Source: Paratrimastix pyriformis (taxonomy: Eukaryota; Preaxostyla; Paratrimastigidae). From it: a stretch of 64,000 nucleotides of DNA. Where the stretch lies: contig JAPMOS010000012.1 in the NCBI GenBank assembly GCA_027972325.1, positions 429,501 through 493,500 of the forward strand. The letters run 5' to 3'. The translations under genes and the position numbers were made by a program. The notes under the pieces were generated by a model, which had not been told where the DNA came from, searched no databases, and saw only the letters and a list, made by a program, of their open reading frames with translations. Positions 57,297 to 64,000 of the stretch are shown in pieces (positions within the stretch are counted from its first letter, which is position 1; the number at the start of each line of letters is the position of its first letter).

Positions 57297-57526
57297 CGCG
57301 ATGGGTGCTTGCTCCCCGTGGATGCCGGCTGTTCTCTTCTCCCTTTTGCCTCGTCTCTTCTGAAGCGCCTCTGATCGTCGTACTCGCGGCCGCAGACTGT
57401 GAGGTGAAAGCGTGTTGTTCAAGCCACTCCAATTGATCGCATCTTCCCATTGATGACGTATCTTCACCATGCATGCCATTATCTTGCCACGTTAAAAAGA
57501 ACTACTCGCGACGTCCCTACAACCGC

Positions 57527-58798
57527 CTAAAGATCGTCTTTAGCCTCGCTGCGAAACTTAATCATAGAACCAATGATGCAAGCCACTCGGGGATCAATCT
57601 GAGTTGGGTCAATTCGGTCGATGTCCCAAGTACCACCCGTCGTGGCCGTCAGACGGGCAATAACAGCCGAGCTGTCTCCGATTCGGCTAAAGACGAAGTC
57701 TCGGGCCAGCCCCAAGAAACGCTATGGAAGAAATGAGAAGAAGTCAGTCGGATCAGCTGGAAGGGGGCCGACCTCGATTGTCACCGATTGGGCGAAAGCC
57801 ACCCCGTTGCCATCGCGAAGAATGTAAGGGGCGTCGGCACCACTCAGGGAACGTTCCACAGTCCCCACGAGGGTGCCCGTGCCTACCCAGCACCAGCGGA
57901 ACCAAAGGGGCGGGTTCCCGGGTTTTCAGAGAATGGCAGGCAGCCAGACCAGTGTACACCTCAATCGGGCCATCGCCAATCTTGCGAGCACTCAGAACGA
58001 TCTGGCCTGAATGGTCGATGAAGTGGGCAAGCAGAGGTTCTTGGCCCTGTGGCACATCAGGGGCAAGAGAAGGACATCTTCTTGAAGGGCCAGGGGCGAG
58101 AGCCACAGACCGCAGGGGGGACACCGAAACTGGGGGTCCGATAGATCAGGCCGATGGGAGTCGGCCTCCCATCGGGCGCTGACACAGTCAGGTCGAAGAC
58201 GCGGTATCCCTTCACCTTCAGTTCGTCCTTCCTCATCCGGAACGGGCCCTGTGGGGGGTTGGGAGCAGCTTGCTTTGGTTGCTCTTCGAAAGGTGTCAGC
58301 TCGTAGGTGACGTAGCAAGTTTCGGGCCACACGATCGGACTGTAGGGGTCTTTGTCGCGGGTGGGGCCATCACAATGGACCATCACCTAGAGGCAGGAGT
58401 GAGTGGATGTGAGCTAGGTGTTTGGCAAACAGACATTACCAAAACTCAAATGAATTGGCATCTCCGGAGATGCGCACACCTAATACATACACGCGAACTG
58501 AAATAAAATGGATGAGAGAAACCGAACAACAGACCCAGGTGCCGTTCCCATTAGAGAATGTATTTTCATTAAAACATGTTATCTCATTCAGCCGTGCTTG
58601 GAAATTGGCTTCGCTGGGATGGGTTGGACGCAGCATTATCCGAGGAATTGCTGGTGTCCCGCGGTACGAAGCCACGAACTCAGAATTTTTGAATGTGAGC
58701 GATGGAATTTGGCGAAGGTCTGTGCCAGCCGGAATCCGAGGCCTTGGGGCGGCCAGCGCTGCCGCAACGAACAAAACCAGAAAAAGAGGCGATTTCAT
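57527..58798 (-). CDS. secreted protein of unknown function, possibly LURP/scramblase-like fold
   Basis: A clear signal peptide opens the protein at ATG 58798 (MKSPLFLVLFVAAALAAPRP). Exons join in frame at GNGTW|VMVHCDGPTRDKDPY, TPSFG|GQEPLLAHFIDHSGQIVL, PIEV|GADAPYILRDGNGVAFAQ and SVTIE|RFLGLARDFVFSRIG. It ends DPRVACIIGSMIKFRSEAKD, stop TAG at 57527-57529. The length is about 290 residues. Repeated beta-strand patterns (IVLSARKIGDG; YILRDGNGVAFAQS; AVIARLTATTGGTWDIDRID) and the final hydrophobic helix recall the LURP-one/scramblase (tubby-like) fold. This is a weak, remembered resemblance, and the signal peptide would be unusual for it. It is divergent from the ER-type FKBP gene, 64 bp away. 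Confidence 0.62.
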
Positions 58799-58862
58799 GG
58801 TCGAGGGAAGGGGGACGCAATGACAGCTCAGCGCTGATATCACACCACCGGCAATTCTCACA

Positions 58863-59448
58863 ATGCTGCCGAAGCGCGCTCTTCTGGTTCTTGTTGCTGT
58901 TTTTGCTGTTGGCGCTCTCTGCGAGGATGTGAAAGTGGTGCGGCCACCTCCAAAAAAGCTCCAAATTGGCGTCACACGGCGCGTTCCAGCGGAAGAGTGC
59001 ACGAAGAAGTCCCAGGCCGGTGATACACTGAAGATGCATTACAAGGGCTATCTGTATGATACGGGTGCAGTGTTTGATTCGAGCTATGATCGGAAGGATG
59101 TCTGCTCCACAAGTTCACTTTCCCCCCATCAAATTATTCGCAGCCTTTCACTTTCAAACTGGGCGCGGGACAAGTGATCAAGGGTTGGGATCAGGGTCTT
59201 CTGAATATGTCTGTCTATCCCTGAAATCTGCGGCCAGACCGCCAACAATAACGCAGGTGCATTGGCGAAAAGCGCAAGTTGGTCATTCCATCCAGCCTGG
59301 GCTATGGCGATCGTGGGGCAGGTCGGTGACTTCTTTGTGTCTTGAATACCGTACCTTTTTGTCCGCAGGCTCGAAGATTCCTGGTGGCGCAACTCTGGTT
59401 TTCGAGGCCGAACTTCTCGACATCTCGCGTGGGAGCGAGGATCTGTGA
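58863..59448 (+). CDS. ER-type FKBP peptidyl-prolyl isomerase (FKBP2-like)
   Basis: Four exons (58863-59099, 59144-59208, 59257-59321, 59369-59448) give 447 nt, 148 residues. A signal peptide ([20 protein letters not shown]) is followed by the FKBP domain: [57 protein letters not shown] and [18 protein letters not shown]. The FK506-pocket residues (Tyr, Phe-Asp, Val-Ile, Trp, Tyr) are in place. The protein ends GSEDL, a plausible KDEL-type ER retrieval signal, as in FKBP2/FKBP13. Expected role: proline isomerisation of secretory proteins in the ER lumen. Introns of 44-48 nt start GTCTGC, GTCTGT and GTCGGT. It probably shares a promoter with the divergent secreted-protein gene. Confidence 0.94.
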
Positions 59449-59539
59449 GAATTCCGAGCCAAGAACTCTCAATTCCATGCGGAAGGTTTTCTTCCAGCTC
59501 ATTTCGTCACGGAACAATGTTAAAAAAAATCTCGACGTC

Positions 59540-59748
59540 TATACAACCGCCTGACCGGTGGGGGGGGGGGGGGGGGGGGGGGGGCAGTGCGCACGCTCAG
59601 GGCCCCGTTGCCGGTCTGGATGATCTTGTAGAGGGTCTGGATGCGGTTGCCTCGGATGGCCGCCCGCGAGTCGGCAATGACCCGCATCATTGGCGGGCCC
59701 ACTGGGGGGTGGGTAAAAGCAGTGGTGAGCCGGGGAGGCGCAGGGGAG

Positions 59749-59786
<38 letters not shown>

Positions 59787-62700
59787 ACCCTGAGACGGGC
59801 GGCCTTCTGGATCATCTGGTTGACGTCCTTCAGGCAGGTGAGCAGCTCCTGGTGGTTGGTGGCCCGGATGCGGTACGACTGGAGCAGCTCCTCGTTGGCC
59901 GCCTTCAGCTCGTTCAGCGCACTCCGCAGCAAGGGCCTGCCGGGTGGCCCCCCACCCCACCCACCGCAGGTCACCACCCAGGCCCAAGAAGAATGTGCGG
60001 TTGAGCCGCCATGCCACAGGCGTGGGTGGGAGGTGCGTGTGTGGGGGGTGGTGGGTGGGGTGGGGGGTGCGGACATGTTCCCCAGGAGGCGGGCGTCCTC
60101 GGCCTTGACGACGAGGGCCTTGACGAGGTTGCTGCCGTCGGCCATGTCGGCGGTGAGCTTGAGCCGGAGCGCGTTGAACTCGAGGACCTTCTGGAGGACC
60201 TTCTGGAAGCGCTCCATCTCGGTGGGGAAGTCCGCCAGCGAGTCGAGCTCGGCCCGCTGCAGGAACTGGCACAGGTCCTGGACCAGGTCGCCCGCCAGCT
60301 CCATGTCGTCCGTCCGGATGGTCACCTGGTAGCTGCCCCCCTCGGCCGGGGCCACCACCAGGCCCAGCGGGTCCCCCTTGCCCAGGGCCGAGAAGAGCAG
60401 GTCGATCCGGTCGGGGTTCTCGGGCGTGTAGGCCATCGGGAAGCACTGCTGCACCCACAGCACAACCTGCGGGTGGGTGGGTGCGTGCGGGTGGCGGGGG
60501 GTGGGTGGCCGGTGGAGAGGTGAGCGACGGCGACTGGAGAGGAGGGCGAGGGGCGGGGCAGGCAAGGGGCAGGCGAGTGGATGGCGAGGGGGTGGGGGAA
60601 GGGGGGGGGGGGGGGGGGTGGCGTGTCGGACCCGCTGGATGCGCTCGGTGATGCGGAAGGTGCAGCTGGAGGCGGGCAGGCTGGTGCTCATGGGCACCCG
60701 GCAGTGCAGGGCGAACTTGGGCAGCCGCTGCTTGACCTCGAACACGTGGAAGGCCGTCCTGGGGGGGATGCCGGGGGGCGGGTGAGCGGGTGTGGATGCT
60801 CACACAGCCGAGTGGGTCTGCCCGTGGCCGTGGCCGTGGCCGTGGCCGTGACCGTGGCCGTGGCCGTGGCCGTGACCGTGGCCGTGGCCGTGGCCGTGGC
60901 CGTGCCAGTGCCAGCAGTGCCAGGTAGGGGGAGAAGGAGGAGGCGCAAGGGGCCGACGGACCCGCCGCGGACGCCGACCATGACGCGCACCTGCATCTCG
61001 GTGTCGATGCACTTCTTGGGGCAGATGGGCACCCGCATCTCGGGCGACAGGGTCGGGTTGGGGCTGCCCGCCGCACAGCCAGCCACAAGGGGTAACGCGC
61101 CCCCACCCGCAAAGGCAGAGTGGTGAGCAGGGATGATGGGGGCTGTGGGGCGGAGGTGGGGGGGAGGGGGGAGGGAGGAGGGGGGGGGGGGGGGGGGGGG
61201 GGGCTGGTAGACCAGAAGAGGGCCTCCCCGTCGAAGAGCTGCTCGGCGAAGATGGCCACCCCCCGGATGATCGTGTCGGCCGTCGTTCGGCAGACCTGTG
61301 GTGCGGGTTGGCCCATGCCCCCCGCCCCCACCCCACCGCCGGTCCGTCCACCCAGGGCCACCACCGAATCAGGTCAGGGCGCGTGGTGCAGGATGAAGTG
61401 GACCCTCCATCCTCTGCATCGGGCCGCCTGTGGACGAATGGGGGCGGGGCGGCGGGGGTGCGGACCAGCTCGAGGACGCCCCGGGCGCGGTCGGCCTGCA
61501 GCTCGACCTGGATCTCGGTGCTGGTGGGGATGAGGCCCGCCTGGTGGGCGCGCTGCTTCTGCTGGGTCAGGTTCTCCTCGAGGGTGGCCACCTCCAGGGC
61601 CAGCTCCTGCCGCTGCTGGGTCAGCTGGGCCAGCAGCCCGTCCACGGAGGTCCCTTGCCCCAGCGCCCCCAGGCCCTCCTCCGGGGCCGCCTTGGCAACG
61701 GCGCTCTGGGAGGGGGGGGGGGGGGGGGGGGCCCCGCCACAGACGCCGGGGAGGGGCAGGCAGGTGGCAGATACAGAGAATGGGTTGGTGAGTCAAGGGA
61801 TGTGAACGGTGGTGGTGCGGGGGTGGGGGGTGGGGGTGGGGGTGGGGGTGGGGGATGGGGGGCGGACCAGGACCCCGGGCGATCCAGCCGCGGGGAGGGC
61901 CGGGCCGGTCGAGGCCATGGCCGCCGCGGCGGGGGCAGACTCGGACGGGCGCAGGGGAAGATAGGCCCTGGCCAGCCAAACACCGGCGCCACCCACCCCG
62001 AGACAGAGGCATCGCCACCCATCATTGCCGGGCTCGCTGCCCACCGGCCGATGAGCCGGGAGGATGGCCCATCCATCCATCTCCCCTTGTCCGGGGTCAT
62101 GGTCCCTCCATCCATCTCCCTTGTCCGGGATCATGGTCCCACCGCCACCGCCGTCTCCCAGCGGAGTCTCCACGGACTCCGCCAGCCCAATGGGCCATGG
62201 CCGTGGGATGGATGGCCGGTGAGGTGGGCGCTGTGTATGCGTGTGTGTGCGCGGGGGGGGCGAGCCAGCGGGCGGACCGGATCTCGCCGTCGGCCGAGCA
62301 GCAGAGGAGCTCCGTCTGGCCGTCCATCCGGTAGTCGGCCGTGGCCAGGGCCGTGATGGCCGCGGGGAAGGTCTCCCGGGCCAGCGCGTCGCCCGTATCG
62401 CCCCGGCGAACCTGCAGTTTGAAGGGGGGAGGGAGGGGGGGGGGGGGGGGGGGGGAGAGGGGGAGGGGAGGTCCGAGAGACATGATCGCGTGCCTGCTCC
62501 TGTGTGCGCATGTGCTTGTCTGTGTCTGTGTGGAGCAAAGGGACTGATCAATCGGAGAGGAAGGGTCTCAACTGACGCACAGCTTGTCTGTGTCTGTGTG
62601 CCCATACGATGTGCTCGTGTCTGTCCGTGTGCCCATACGATGTGCTCGTGTCTGTCTGTGTGCCCATACGATGTGCTCGTGTCTGTCTGTGTGCCCATAC

Positions 62701-64000
62701 GATGTGCTCGTGTCTGTCCGTCTGCGTGTGCCTCCGGGCGGGTGGTCAGGCGGGCGTGCGGACCTCGAGGGCCCCGTCGGGCAGCGAGGTGATGAGCTCC
62801 TTGGCCCCGTCCCCGTCGATGTCGAAGGCCACCATGGCCAGGTGCTGCCGATCCACCCGGCCGGGCACACGGGGTGAGGAGAGAAGATCAGGACGGGGCG
62901 CAACGGTGGCCTGGCCAGATGGGTGCCACCTCCCGGGGAGGCGGCGGCGGCGGGTGTGTGTGTGTGTGGGGGGGTGCGGCGGATGGGGCGGATGGGGCGG
63001 GGGGCACGGCTGGCGGGATGTTCCATGCGATGGGGACGGGCGGCGGACCGGGGCAGCGGACTTGACGCGCCACTGGCGGATGGCGCGGGTGTACGAGCCG
63101 AGGATGCCGTTGGCCAGGGCGTACGCGAACTGGCCCCCGCCCCCCAGCGGCTCGAGCAGCGTCACCTGCGCGCCCCGGCCCCGCCCCCGGCCCCAAGCCC
63201 CCCCAACCACCAGTCCGCCAACACGACACGGCGGATCGGACCGGGATCAACAGCCGCAGCCGGGCGGCGGCATGGCGGCGGGCTGGGTCGTGGCAGCGGC
63301 AAGGCCCCGAGCGGCGCCCAGCGGCGGGGCGCGGCGCCAGGGGGGCGCGGGGACCTTGTCGGTCTCGGTGGTGGAGGCGAGGACCTCCTCGTTGCGGAAG
63401 GCGCGGATCTCCGAGTCGTCCGAGCCGACCAGCATGTCCGTGTGGCCCGGCTCCCACGGGCAGAAGCACATGGCGCTGACGCTGCCCCCGGTCACGTTGA
63501 AGTAGCACTCCTTGCCGGCTTGGTCGAACCCCTGCCCCCGGCGTATCCCCCCAGGCCAGGCACCAAAAAACAGAAGAGGGTGAGGTGCCGACGCCACTGA
63601 CGACGATGGAGGGGTCCATGGCGGCGGCGTGTGGTGGTGACGTGTGGTGGTGACGTGTGGTGGTGACGTGTGGTGGTGACGTGTGGTGGTGCCGTGTGGG
63701 CCACAGCAGGCCGCCCCGACCTGGATGGAGCAGCGGCCGCCGACGATGGCCATGGGGGTCTCCGAGGCGCCAAAGGGACCCAGGAGAATCCGGTTGACCC
63801 CATCGGGGATGTCCTTGGTGAAGGTGTCCGAGTTCTCCTCCACATCGAACCTACGACGGGGGGGCGTGGGCGTGTCAGTCGGAACGACATCATCCCCGGG
63901 GTTCAGGTTGAGATCGATCGAATGCGCACTGACCCTTTGAGTGAAGTTTGCGACCCGATCACTAACGTATCCCGCTTGATCGTTGGATTGAGACACCCCG
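59540..64000 (-). CDS. BBS2: BBS2 (BBSome subunit), 5' end outside window
   Basis: Subunit of the BBSome, the coat complex that moves membrane proteins in cilia (family knowledge). The window enters in the N-terminal beta-propeller: GCLNPTIKRDTLVIGSQTSL, then FDVEENSDTFTKDIPDGVNR, ILLGPFGASETPMAIVGGRC, CYFNVTGGSVSAMCF, DMLVGSDDSEIRAFRNEEVL, GGQFAYALANGILGSYTRAI, MVAFDIDGDGAKELITSLPD and TADYRMDGQTELLCCSADGE. Later exons include EVATLEENLTQQKQRAHQAG, VLWVQQCFPMAYTPENPDRI, VTIRTDDMELAGDLVQDLCQ, LKLTADMADGSNLVKALVVK and IRATNHQELLTCLKDVNQMI. The C-terminus RAAIRGNRIQTLYKIIQTGN matches the BBS2 end. The last intron contains a C tract; splicing to the AG at 59552 gives A-V-V and a TAG at 59540-59542. 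Reading through instead would give poly-Pro and an end at 59520. Confidence 0.93.
60821..60904 (+). repeat. (CCGTGG)n hexamer repeat
   Basis: About fourteen copies of GTGGCC with occasional GTGACC, in a BBS2 intron. Confidence 0.88.
62590..62720 (+). repeat. 31-bp minisatellite, four copies
   Basis: The marker CCCATACGATGTGCTCG recurs at 62601, 62632, 62663 and 62694, an exact 31-bp period with almost no divergence. It lies in the BBS2 intron after the LPDGALEVR exon. Confidence 0.93.
63628..63697 (+). repeat. 13-bp tandem repeat (CGTGTGGTGGTGA)n
   Basis: About five copies of a 13-bp unit in the BBS2 intron after the AIVGGRCSIQ exon. Confidence 0.9.

Noticed and set aside
62590-62720. CRISPR-like array
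   Set aside because: The units are contiguous with an exact 31-bp period and no unique spacers. It is a minisatellite in a eukaryotic intron.

Overview
This is a gene-dense window of nuclear DNA from a eukaryote, almost certainly a flagellated unicellular protist. Nearly every gene is interrupted by short spliceosomal introns. Ciliary genes are present (BBS2 and two copies of CFAP57), together with Polycomb-type RING1, FANCM, dyskerin, a class II histone deacetylase and a plant-like TORTIFOLIA1/SPIRAL2 protein. I do not name the species. Coding exons are mostly very GC-rich and carry long disordered, Pro/Ala/Ser-rich insertions. The 5' ends of many genes lie in clearly AT-richer valleys.

Layout, left to right: 3' part of UBE2S (+, 1-459); TLC/ceramide synthase-like (-, 808-1853); TORTIFOLIA1/SPR2-like HEAT protein (-, 1910-8612); DsbA/FrnE-like oxidoreductase (-, 9000-9810); RING1-like E3 ligase (+, 10033-13453); unrecognised protein (-, 13834-15001); F-box protein (+, about 15033-18001); pyruvate kinase (+, 18404-20324); small acidic protein (+, 20682-21129); CFAP57 copy A (-, 21430-30345); class II HDAC (+, 30390-31815); CFAP57 copy B (+, 31980-40769); FANCM (-, 41168-52696); multi-pass membrane protein (-, 53743-55052); CBF5/dyskerin (-, 55292-57296); secreted protein (-, 57527-58798); ER-type FKBP (+, 58863-59448); and BBS2, whose 5' end lies outside the window (-, 59540-64000).

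Neighbouring genes do not form an operon-like pathway. Spacing is tight: 56 bp between the TORTIFOLIA-like stop and the ceramide synthase ATG, and 23-44 bp between the divergent CFAP57-A and HDAC starts. Three features of genome style stand out. Splice donors are unusual: GTYYG, with several GC donors of the form GCCCG. Long C homopolymers lie mostly on the sense strand of introns, close to acceptors. GC content is low at gene 5' ends and high in gene bodies. The two CFAP57 copies are arranged head to head around the HDAC and share their first intron, so they are an inverted duplication. Copy B shows frame offsets that I did not see in copy A.

I found no mobile element, viral fossil, CRISPR array, rRNA or tRNA. 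Exon boundaries come from reading frames, GT/GC-AG sites and remembered family sequences; no alignment could be run.
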